Shown: piece after piece, positions 43,279 through 55,900 of the stretch
Layout of the letters: every line of letters begins with the position of its first letter
Position numbering within the stretch: the first letter of the stretch is position 1
Assembly: GCA_018907035.1 (NCBI GenBank)
Contig: JACCIC010000271.1
Coordinates: 489,001 to 553,000, forward strand
Length of the DNA: 64,000 bases
DNA from: Sycobia sp. Sy_11
Taxonomy: Eukaryota; Arthropoda; Insecta; Hymenoptera; Epichrysomallidae
Reading direction: 5' to 3'
Program-made: the position numbers and the translations under genes
Notes under the pieces: model-generated
Seen by the model: only the letters and a program-made list of their open reading frames with translations
Databases searched by the model: none
What the model was told of the DNA's origin: nothing

Positions 43279-46200
43279 CCATTATCCAGAGAACTAAACA
43301 GACCCTTTCTATCTGGGTTCAATACTCTCTTGCTTTTTTATATATTAGTGACGAGTCAGGTAACTAACATCGGTTTGGATGTGGTTTGCGGTGTCAGTAA
43401 TTATTCCTTTGCTCCATTCGGAGCAAGTAGACGATCCCTATGTATACGACACTACCCTGCCAAGTCCTAGGGACTAAGCTAAGATTCCGGTAAAAATTTA
43501 TAAGGAGAAATCAGTGATTTTTTCCGGGTTATTAGGAAAAATGCTAGACCGAAACTGATATAAAATTGATTGAAGACGTGGCAAATTATATTAAAAATTA
43601 AAAATTAAAAATTAAAAATTAAAATAAAAATAATAATAAAATAAAAATAAAAATAAAATAATAAATAAAATAAAAATAATAAACACAATATTCTATGTTA
43701 GTAAAGAACAACTTGACTGCCACCACCACCTTAAATTTAGATTCACATTTGGTGTTCAACGTTTCAAACCGCTACGGTTCATCCTCAGGAACTAAACTAA
43801 ATTCACAAACCCAGCGTGCTACTTTATATACCCTATCGCCACTCTAAATTTATTAGTATAACATTTATAGGACCCCCTCCCTTTTTTCTTTAACTTAAAT
43901 GCTAAATACAAATTCTGTATTAATAAAGAATGATAAATGTTGTCCAATTTACTCGACTCTAACATTAAATTTACATTATTTGGATTTTTCAAAATATGAG
44001 TATTCTCAAAAGTTTCTCTTTTATATTTATTCTTCATATCATGTTCCAAAATATTTACATTTTCAAAGTCGAAAGAATGTAACAGTTTAAACAATGTTCT
44101 TTGAGCTCGGATGTACCATTCATGCTTCGTAAGCTATACTGATGTTCATATATTCTTTGTATGATATTCTATATATAAAATTTGCCACAATCTTTAGAAT
44201 TTATTTTGTATGCTACTCTTGTTTTCAAACATTTATCATCCTTATCTTTACAATAGCTTTTAATTAGATTTCTTAAATTATTATTGTTTTTAATGTAAAC
44301 TTGAATATTATGCTTTTTGGACGCACTTCTAATTCTTTCCAATAACCCTTCTACATATGGTAATACCACGATTTTATTATTATTATCCCTCTTTTCCATA
44401 TAACATTTGCTAGTATTATTATAAATCTGATCCACTTTCTCTCTGTAATCATTTTATCTATAAAGTCCATTAGATAATCATTGTTAATGAATATCTCTTT
44501 AACTAATTTTAAATTATCTTTTCTAAAATGTCTGTGTGATAATTTGATTGCTCTGTTTATGACCCTTTATAGTACCTTTCTTGTTTCCAAGTAGATGGTG
44601 TGAGTTAAAATTTAATAACCTATCTGACCATGAAGCTTTTGTGTACCAATTTAATTTTACTTTGTTCCTACTAACTCTAATAACATTGAGTCCAAAAAAC
44701 TTAATTTATTGTCTAAATCTATTTGTTTTGTATATTTAGCTCTATCATGGATGAAATTAAAAACATCCACCATTTCGTCTACACACCTTTTTGGTACAAT
44801 TGTAAAGATATCATCAACATATTTTTTATAGATAATTGGTTCAAAATTTAACTTATTTAATGAAATAATTTCTAATTTTGCCATTACCAAATTAGCAATC
44901 ACCGGTGATAAAGGTGATCCCATTGCACGACCATATATTTGCTCATAAAAATTATTTTCAAAAGAAAAAATTTTGTTATTAAAAACTAAATTTATTACTT
45001 TAATTAATTAATCTTTTGTTAATTTTGTGTGTATGTTAATTTTTGACCATTTTATTCTATAATTTCTTGAAATATATCGAAAGGTATGTTTGTAAATAAA
45101 GATACTACATCCAATGAAATCATCTTATAATAAATCGGAATATTAATATCTTTAACTGCTTCATGAAAACTCCAACTATCCTTAACATAAAAGTTGGTTA
45201 TGCTAATGATCTTAATTAATATATTTGATAAAAAATAATTTAAACCAAATAGTTTAAACTTTGTATATTCTTTCGATTTTAAAATTGTAGATATTTTCGA
45301 ACACGGTACTACAAATAAATATAAAAGAGAAGCTCTTGAAAATATTCATATTTTGAAAAATCCCAATAATATGATTAAATGTTAGAATCAAGTAGATTAG
45401 ACAACACTTATCATTCCTTATTAATATAAAATTTATACTTCGCATTTAAGTTCAGAAGATGAGAGTCCTATAAATGTTATACCAATAAATTTGGAGTGGG
45501 GATAGGGTATATAAAGTAGCATGCTGGTTTTTTTAATTTAGTTTAATTCCTGAGGATGAACCGCAGCGTTTCGAAATGTCGGATACCAAAGGTGAATCGA
45601 AATTTAAGGTGGCAGGGGTAGTCAGGATGTCGTTTACTAACATAGAATATTGTTTCTATTATTTTTATTTCGTTTATTATTTTATTTTTATTTTATTATT
45701 AATTTTATTTGTATTTTTAATTTTTAATATAATTTATGGTAGTAATAAGTTTAATTTCAGATTCTTTGGGGATAAATATAAACAAGGATAGTCTGGTTGT
45801 CATTATTTTAGCTAAAATATTATATTATAAAGACTGTTAGACCGATAAAAATATTTATTAATTTACTTCAGAACAGTCAACATAAGTACAATTTTTAATT
45901 CTCTTATCTCTAAGTCAACACATTTCCTTATGATTGTTGGAGGGAAGAAAATGCTATTCCTCAAAACATATTTCAACATTAAATGAATCCTTATGTTTAG
46001 CGTAAATATAATAATAAGAACAAAACATTGCTTGACAAAAGTTAACTAATTTTAAAAAAATGCTCAAATTTCAAATTACGATACAATAGTACATTGTGAA
46101 ACAAGGGAGCAAAATAGGCGTTTTCCGACGAGGGTTTGTTTGCCGCCTGAGCGAAGCGAGGGAGCAATCAGAGCTCCCCCTTTTTTCTATAAATAAATAA

Positions 46201-47359
46201 GACTAATCAATTGAAGATTATAAGTTTGTTAATAATCTACGCTCAAATTAAAATTTTAAAAAATTTAATTGCATAATAAATAGAATTTAAAATTAAAACT
46301 AATTAAAAAAAAGATATAGATAATTTTTAATACTTAAAAAACATAAGTATTTTTATAATAAATTTCAGATAGAATATAAATCGTTATTTTATTTTAAAAA
46401 CTTGAATACCTAACTCAAAGTGCAAAAAAAGGACGTGCCCCCGGTCGACTAGCGCATATACTCGTAAGTCTAAACATCGTAAATACCATATGTTACGCAG
46501 GCACGGAAAACTGAGAATCCTACCAGACTACACGGTTCCGTTCATTACTTTTCCGCCCAAGGGAGGAAAAGTAAAATTCTGCTTTCTGATTGACCGGGAA
46601 GCGGCCTAGGGAAGAAAAGTAGTATTTTGCTCCCTCTAGACAGATGCAGAAAATCGTATTTTGCGTCCCGAGTGCGGGAAAATATTTTTTCTTTTTAAGT
46701 TATTTAACGTCGCTCTATTTATGCTTACAAATACCGGTACAAATCAGCGACGGACATCTACAATATTTTTGTAAACAAAGCACATGTAAAGAATTGGTCG
46801 AGATCAGCATTTGAAATCGGATCACCAAGTTACTAGTCCTTCGCTCTAGCGATCGAGCCATCGTAAGCCTGAATATATAAAATATTAGTTAAAAATATTT
46901 TGAGAAATTATAAAATTATTTTAAAATTCTCTAAATCTTAACTTATTACTAAAAATATTTTTAAATATGCAGCAGAATTAACCGACAATTTCTATATCAA
47001 GGAGCGCAGTCGCGCTCCAATGGCAAGTATGGATACTGCAGCCTTCAGACGAACGTGCTATATATACATTGATATTGGGTTTGGAGATTTTTAAATAATT
47101 ATTGCTTCAATATTATAACACTACATTACTTCTAATTATACTTGAAAAAAGATATTCTGTTATACTTCAATTGAAAAAAAGGTTTATGTAAAAAACTTTT
47201 ATTATACTAAAGTTATTAAGCAGTGAATTTTTTACTCCGTTTTTATTATCATTCTATTTATTTAATTTTGTCCATCTTGTAAATACTCACTACATTTGGG
47301 TAATTTCCGGCAGTAAATAACTAAATCAACAACGATTGATAACGCCTCGAAGGCGAGTT

Positions 47360-47402
<43 letters not shown>

Positions 47403-50400
47403 TTACTATATGTATATACTATATGCAGCTGTATGTATTACTACAATACTATAATGTATGTAATACGCTCGGCTACTACAGATTATAATGTCGTGTTCGG
47501 GGGGTAGAAATAGATGTCAAAGTGTGTGAGGACGACTTCCACGGGTAGTTTCCTGTTTGGATGGTAGAATATGATGTCCAGGTGTCTGTCGACGACTTCC
47601 ACGGGTAGTTTTATGTTCGCATGGTAGAATACGATGTCCAGATGTGTCGTGGAGACTTATATAGGGAATTTCCTGTTCGGACGGTAGAATACGATGTCCA
47701 TGTATGTCGGAACGATTTCTACGGCAACTTTAGTGTTAGGACAGTAGAACCCGATATCCAGGTGTCTGTCAACGACTTTCACGGGTGGTTTCGATTTCGA
47801 GTGGTAGAATACGATGTCCAGGTGTCTGTCAACGACTTCCAGGGTAATTTTGTGTTCGGATGGTAGAATACGATGTCCAGGTGTGTCGCGACGACTTCTA
47901 CAGGAACATGCATTGGCTGAGTAGCGCTTCGATTCTAACGGGGATGTCAAAAACTTGGTGTCTGATTGGTTTGCTTTAAAAAACAAAGAAATTTATTGGA
48001 GTGGTATTCACAAATTTTTAAAAGATGATCAATATGTGAAAAACATGATGGCCAATGCGTTGAATTAAATGTTTTGCAGTTTTCTAATAAAATTTTATTT
48101 AATTTCATAAAAAATACTAATTTCATACCGATAATTTGTATGATATTAGTTAATATATTATATTATAAAGACTTTAAGACCGATAAAAATATTTATTAAT
48201 TTAATACGCAGATAAACTGATTATATACTGTTTTTTAACCATTTAATTTTAAGACATTTATGTTAACAAATTTTTTCAAGAATGTAATTAAATTAAGTAT
48301 TTAGATCAAGTCTGCAATTACATACGAAAATTAAATATTAAAACCTTAATAAATATAAATTTAAGAACCGAGTTAATATCAAACGAATAAAAAATAAAAT
48401 ATTCAACAGTAGAGACCACTTTAGAAGAAAAAACATCAAAAATAAAAATTCTGGCAAAATTATATATATTTCTTTGACTACTTTAATATGAAAATAAAAA
48501 TCTAATGGAAAAATCATAGAGAAAATCATAAAATTTTACTGTATCGGTGACTTTCAATATGTAAAGCCAAAAATTTTCAATATAATTTATTATTTATATA
48601 TTTTTCTCTATCCGACTTATTGTAATCATGTTGTTTGATATTTGAAATTATTACATAAATATATGATTTTCCTAGTTCAGGGGATTTTCACGATTATCGA
48701 CACTTTCAAGAATTGTATTATTTGGTTGTTTTTTAAAATACTTAATCGATCGTAAACAATATTTAGTATAAAAGAGCAAAATTCTAAGAAGTTTTCATGC
48801 CAAAAATATGAAAAAGATTAAATAAATTCCTATATTTGTCGAAAACTCTAGACGAAAAAGAGCGTAACAATCTAATAACTAACTAATGGCTTTTGAATGG
48901 AATGAGAAAATTTTGACCTCAAATTATTGCTAAAAAATGAGTATTTTTAATATCCAGTTAGTAGCCAAAGAATCATAAGCCGTGTTTCTATCGATTATTG
49001 ATGAACAATAACTCACTTGTTTAATTATTAGGTATAAAACTTTGCATCCGCCGTTTTGCAATAGATGATTGTAGTGGTAAGTGGTAGTCGAAATATATAG
49101 ATGGTAGATGTCATACAATAAGCTTAGGTATTTTTAAACATAACTTCATCGAAATATTAGTCAATTTATGTCTGGATCATAAAGTTATTCTCTAAAAGAA
49201 TATTCTACAAAAGAATTCTCTAAAGTTATTCCTTAAACATCTCAGCTTACGAGCCAAATTCTCGTCATTTGCGAGAGGTTTTAATTTTCTGCTTTAATAT
49301 GAAGAAATATGTGGCTGAGGTTCATCGAGTGCTCTCAAATATCTATAGTGAGGCTACTACTATTAGTAAAAAAACGTGCCGACGGTGGTTTCGACGCTTC
49401 AAGAACGGTGATTTTTAAGTCCAAGACCAGCATGGCGGTGGAAGAAAGAAGATTTTCGAAGATGCAGAATTGGAGGCATTACTTGATCAAGATTCGTGTT
49501 AAACGCAACAAAAATTGGCAGGATCAAGTGCCGCGACAAGTAAATTGGGTGCCGTACGAGTTTAAGCCGAGAGATGTTGAACGGCGTTTGTTTGCTTGTG
49601 AACAGCTGCCTTCGAGGCGAAAACAGAAGGGAGTTTGGCATCGCATTGTGAGTGAGGACAAAAAATGAGTTTATTATGATAATCTTAAGCGCAGAAAATT
49701 ATGGGGAGAACCCCGCCATGCTTTCACGTAAACGTCCAAACTGCATATTCACGGTTTCAAGGTCATGCTCAGTATTCAGACGGACCAGTTCGGCGCAATG
49801 TATTAAGAGTTTTTAAAACCGACTGAAACTATCACAAGCGATCATTATCGAACGGAATGTGTTGGATCTGAGCATTGAAAGATAAACGGCAGCAATACAA
49901 CCATAAACATAAAAACGTGATTTTATAGAATGACAATGCTCGACCCCATTGCGAAAGTGGTCAAGACATACTTGCAATCGTTGAAATGAGAAGTTCTACT
50001 CCGCCCGCATTCTCCAGACGTTCTTCCCTAAGACTATCACTTATTTCGATCAATGACGCAGCCCGTAGCTGACCAGCATTTCCAGTCTTATGAAAAAGTA
50101 AAAAATTGGATCGATTTATGGATCGCTTCAGAAGATGACCATTTTTTTGAACGCGGGATACGTATGCTGTCCGAAAGATGGGAGAAAGTAGTGATCAGCG
50201 ATGGACTATACTTTGAGTTATAAAAGTTTTTTACAATAAAGCCTCGAAATTCGGAAAAAACGGCGGAAGCAAAGTTGTACTTCTAATATCAGACATGAAA
50301 TATTTTATTTATTTATTTTTATTTTAAATAGAAATCGTGTAGTATTTAAGTATAACGGCTAGTTCTTGAGTATTTAAGTTTTTTTACGTAAAAATTTTCT

Positions 50401-51872
50401 TAATTTCCAAAATAAATATACTTTTGTTTTAGAATTACATGAATGGTCATATGGCCGCATTTGTACCAGTTGTTGAACCGGATATTGGACAAGATATGTT
50501 TTTAAACAACGATCCATGGACTTTATTTAAAATAGGTGATATTGCTGACATTCCAGTAATGATCGGAACTAATCTTGATGAAACCTCTTTTATAGTTCCA
50601 AGTAACAAAATCTTCTTAAAATGTTTTTCATGTGTTTATATTTCATTATTCATCTTCGACTGCATTTTCTTCGCTAATATTTAAGTAATAATTAAGCTGT
50701 TTTTAAAATAGTGTACGAATAAAATAAATGTTTTAGTGCATTTATCGAATACTGAAATGATGGATCAACATTTTGAATTCTTCTTACCAGATGATTTGAA
50801 TGTTACGGATGCTAAAAAAAAAGAATTGAGTGATATGATCAGAAAGTTTTATTTGGATGGAAAGTCATTAACAATTGATAAAAAGAAACAATTTACGATG
50901 GTATAAATATTAAAAAAACATAATAAAAAACTAAAATAATTTAATGATAAATAAATTTAAATTTTTATTTTTCAAAATTTTGATATTTTTTGCAGAACAA
51001 TATGGTATGCATAGCCAGATTAATAGTATTTTTACATATATATGACTGAACTAAAATGTTAATGTTCCCTTTTTAGTTCGTGAAATAATGTGAAGAATAT
51101 CTTACGAAATAAAACTCAATTTTCATATCAGTGTGAAATTTTTATTACACCACTAGAACCATAAAATTGTGCTTAAAAATCACAAGATTCACGAAGTTTT
51201 TATTATTAATATATATTTATGTTTAAAATAAATTTAACAAGGCTATAGGATAATCTGGATATTTATAATGTGGCTTGGAACGACAATAATCGCTATATTA
51301 TTTGGTAGGATGTATCTAAGAACGATTTTTGATAAACTCATCTCATTGCAATATCTCCCGCGCTTATTTTAAATAGTTTCAAGTATTCTAAATTCTTATT
51401 CCTCAATCCCATATCAAAGTCTAGAAGGAGATTACCTTTTTGCAGTTATAGCAGGTTTAGGGAATATAATTTTGCTTTGGGAATATAATATAATTTTCTA
51501 TAATTTTGCTTCATTGTCGTAAGTAAAGTCGATGTAAAGCATCGCGTTCGTGAAATTTCTCAAGTGTTTAATATCAATATCATACTTACTAATTTATAAA
51601 GACACACACAAAAATGCTTAACCAATGGCTCTGAAATTCGAAATAAATATTCTACTATATCGGCATCCCCCATATCGGCTTCTCCCGAGATAATAATTGC
51701 ACCGATTTCTTAAACAGTATAAGAATCTCTAAGTAAAAAGTACTCTCTATATAAAAATCTATATTACTATAAAGAATTTACCGTAATTTATCTATCATCA
51801 CTTCTGTATGAAAAACTACTGCAATGTAGCGTCCACTTCAAAATGTTGATATTTTGCCGACCATTTTATACA

Positions 51873-51918
<46 letters not shown>

Positions 51919-52714
51919 TATCTACGACTTCTACGGGGAAAATTGTGCTATCGAGTTCGGGCGATAGCTCGTCATACAAGGAAATCGAATTCTACCGTCC
52001 AAACACACAATTCCCCGTAGAAAATATCCAGAGACAGTTGAATATCATTTCCTACCAACTAAAAACGATACTACCCGTAGAAGTTGTTCCGAGGAAGCTA
52101 GATATCGTTTGCTACCGACTAAACACAATACTCCCTGTAGAAGTCGTTCCAAAACATGGATATCGTATTCTGCTGTCCTAACTCGAAACTCCTCGTAAAA
52201 GTCAGTCCGACCTACCTGGACATCATTTCGTACCAATTAAACACAAAAAAAGTCATCACAAAAGTCGTCACAAGGAAGCTAGTTATTGTTTTGTACCGAC
52301 TAAACACAATACTCCCCCAGATGTCATTTCAAAACACCTATACATCTTATTCTACATCCGAACACGAAATTCTTCGTAGAAGTCGTCCCGGTATATCTGG
52401 ACATCGTTTCATATTGTTCGAACACGTAACTCCCCGTAGAAAATATCCTGAGGCATCTATACATCATTTTCTACCATCCCAACACAAAACTCCCCGTAGT
52501 AATCATACCAAGGAAGCTAGACATCGTTTCCTACCGAGTCAACGTAATACTTCCCATAGAAGTCATTCGGAAACACCGGTACAACGCATTCTACTATACA
52601 AACACAAAACTCCTAGTAGAAATCGTCTTGAGGCACCCGGATATCGTATTCCACCGCCCGTACACAAAAATTTTTTTTTACAATATTTCACCATAGAAAC
52701 TGTATTTACAATGT

Positions 52715-52752
<38 letters not shown>

Positions 52753-52958
52753 GATATACATATAATATGATACACAACGTTTCGAGGTTATTGGTAAAGA
52801 AACCTATTTTGTCACCATTTCTTTTGTTCAAATTAAAAAGACCTAGCCTATGTTATTTCTAATGATAATATAACATATAAACACAAAAATAGAATTTGTC
52901 GTTATAAATTATGTTTCATGTGATTTGCCATACAACCATTTTATAAGAGAAGATGGAG

Positions 52959-52995
<37 letters not shown>

Positions 52996-55900
52996 CTCAC
53001 ATAAGAGAAGATAAAATTTATAAAATCAAAAGATATCCAAAGTGTGGATAGTGTCAGATAAACCTGAAGCACAAAAAGAATAATATCGACTAACTTCACA
53101 TCTTCTTTAGGATACAAATTCCAAAGTTGGAAATTACCATTGAACAGAGCTTGCCTGATATTAATAGTTTAAGTGGACTACTTTGAGTTGATATTTGTGA
53201 TTCAAGACGCCACCTACTGGCCGCTGGTGAAACTGACTGCTAGGACCGTTAATTTAATTTATTGATAAAAGTAAAATGATTTTCAATAAAAAACATAGCC
53301 TATGTCCTTGCAAAAATAATATAAAATCTATATATCAAATTTCAGAGTAATTGGTTCGGCACTTTTGTTGTTTATCGTGTACAAACATAAACACGCTTTT
53401 CTTTATAAATTAATTCTAATATGAATATGATATGATATTATTTTCAGAAGGACAAAAATGAAGTTTTATGTTAAAAATTACCTTACTTTTATCAATAAAT
53501 TATACGTTCATACATTATTAGCGGTGTATTATAATTTGGTCGGGATAGTAAACTGATTTCGGCATCGAGTCCGCATATTGTGTATTTAGTAAAGTACTAC
53601 TACGTGCGTGTGCAGTAGGTGTCGACTTGAACTATGTCGAATATCAACTCAACGTAATCAACTTAACCTATTAATACTAGACCAGTTCATTCAATTGGTC
53701 ATAACCAACTTTCTGATTAGTATTATAATGAAACTGTTATTTTCGTCGACGTTAGCATTTTTGTTCTTCAGATGAATCTCACGTTTTCATCACCTTGCAT
53801 ATCTTGAAATCATGTTATTTTTTCATATATAGGGAATTTTCTCCCTCTTCCCCCTCTCTGTTTCTCTCTTTCCTTCTTGTTTAAATAAAAATTGTTTAAA
53901 CAAAAGTTGTAGATCTTATCCAAATGAATTTTTTATGTTTTATTCATTTTTGCTGTAAAACTAATAACTATCAAGAAAAACGCAATGGATCACGAGCCTT
54001 TTAAGTTACTATAATCCGCCCAAGTCACAGTTGAAATGCCAGGCTCGATCTACCTCGCCGCTCAGATCATACATGGTACAAGTACTTTTTAATTTTAGAT
54101 TTCGTTCATAATATTATAGTTTGAAAGTAAAAACATATCGAATGTAAAAATCTATTTTAGGTAAATCTCCAAATTTTGTATAAAATAATATATAACCAAC
54201 TCTCTATTGATTCATATATCATCATTTATATGTTATTATATACAATGCTTTTCACCATAAAATTCGGAAAACTTTGTCTATAGATTTCAATTTTCTAATC
54301 TGATTATCACAAACATATTTAAATTATAAAAATAATATATATAGTCTCCTCTATTGATTAAAAATACTTTTTCCTATAATGCTAGAGTAACCTGGAAGGT
54401 GTAGTCTTTAAAAGTGGTGTCAAACTTACAAAAACTTTTACACTCTCATCACATTTTGTCAGAGATTATTATAATAGATAAATATTTAAAAAATTATTCA
54501 AATGACAAGAAGATTCTGGAAAATGTATTACGAAGGCAGTTCAATAAGTACTCATGTTTCACGACAGGAACATTTCTGACGGAAGCTGTTATTATTATCG
54601 TGTACTGCAATCTATCAAACGATGTTAAAACAAATTTCAAACTAATTGACAGATTAGATTAGATTTGGTAGCCATTGAACTGAAGAAAGAAATAGCCATA
54701 GAAATTGAAGAGCAGTATCCTTCGGTAATTCACTTTTTGTTTTTGGATGGGAAAAAATGTGAGGAGATAAAAACAAAGTTGGATGTTCTTTATGGGGATA
54801 CGTCGCCATCTATAACGACAGTTAGATATTAGTTCAACAAATTTAAACGTGGGTGAATATCTGGTTTTGATAAGGAAAGACCAGGACGCTCGGGAGACGT
54901 GGTCACCGAGGAAATTATTGAAAAGTTGACGACATGATTCTCATTGATCGACGAACGAAAGTGCGCGAAGTAGCAGAGGCCGTAGATGTGTCGCCCGGAA
55001 TGGCAATTAATATTTTACAGGATAAGTTGGCTATGAAAAAATTGTCGACTCGATGGGTGCCACGATTGCTCACGGTAAAAAATAAGCAGAAGCGGCTGTT
55101 AACTTCGAAGCAGTGTTTGGAACAATTTAAGCGAGATCTGGAGGACATTTTGCGTCGAGTTGTCATCGTTGATGAAACCTGGATTCATCATTACACACCA
55201 GAAACTAAGTAACAATCAAAATAATGGATTTCTCACGACGAATCTGCTCCAAAGAAGGCGAAGATGGTCCCATTGGCCGGAAAGGTCGTGGCGACGATTT
55301 TTTGGGATGCGAAGGGCATCATTCTGATGAACTTTTTAGAAAAAGGAAGAAAAATCACTGTACAATACTACAGTGAGTTATTGGACTGCTTCGACAAAAA
55401 ACTGAAGGAAACATGGCCATATATGGTGAAAAAAAGGTGCTGTTTCATCTGGAGTTGTCGCCACCAAACTGCACGAATTGCGTTATTAATTTCTGCCCCG
55501 CCCCTGTACTCATCCGATCTAGCTCCCTGCGATTTCTTCTTGTTCCCTAACACGAAGAAATGGCTCGCGGGACAAAAATTTTCCGAGACAGAGGCTTATT
55601 TTGGACAGTTCGAAAAATCCTTTTTTTGGAGGGATTAAAAAAATGTCCAAAACGTTGGGAGAAGTGTATCTTTCTAAAATGACACTATGTTGAAAAATAA
55701 AAAAAAATTTTGAAAAAATGATATCTTCATTTCTAACACGGGTACTTATTTAATCGCCCTCGTAGGTGATTCTATGACAGTGCATCAAGTGAGATATCCA
55801 TCGTGTTCCAGGTCCCACGAAAGCGCTTATTATAGCTGCAGTTTTAAATTTGCTGAAGTAATGAAAAGTACGTTCCTTTCAGCAAGTTTAAAACTTTTAG

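Larger units (their letters stand above)
43595..45735 (-). mobile_element. Penelope-like element with inverted terminal arms
   Basis: A minus-strand RT and GIY-YIG endonuclease are flanked by inverted arms of about 490-500 bp: 43595-44100 matches the reverse complement of 45245-45735. The arms include the 3' UTR and the end of the coding region, so the left part is the element's 3' end and the right part a second, inverted copy of it, as is common for Penelope-like elements. RT type and endonuclease identify the family. Confidence 0.83.
51656..53425 (-). mobile_element. Composite Helitron/Helentron, complete, reverse
   Basis: Read on the minus strand it has the same order as 7637-9697: 5' segment with the CATAGGCTATG block (52993-53425), (CT)n (52955-52992), spacer with (TA)n, minisatellite (51925-52670), (TG)n/(CA)n, and a 3' end with TCTCGGGAGAAGCC (51672-51685 on the plus strand as its complement). 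No transposition protein is encoded. It splits another Helitron copy. Confidence 0.8.

Noticed and set aside
50998..51050. Possible alternative esterase exon after an acceptor-like TTTTTTGCAG
   Set aside because: It would be in phase but ends in a stop after 16 codons and lacks family motifs; the exon at 58613 continues the conserved sequence in the same phase.
52156..52749. 197-codon frame as a gene
   Set aside because: Minisatellite followed by a (TA)n run giving an Ile/Tyr repeat tail; no domain.
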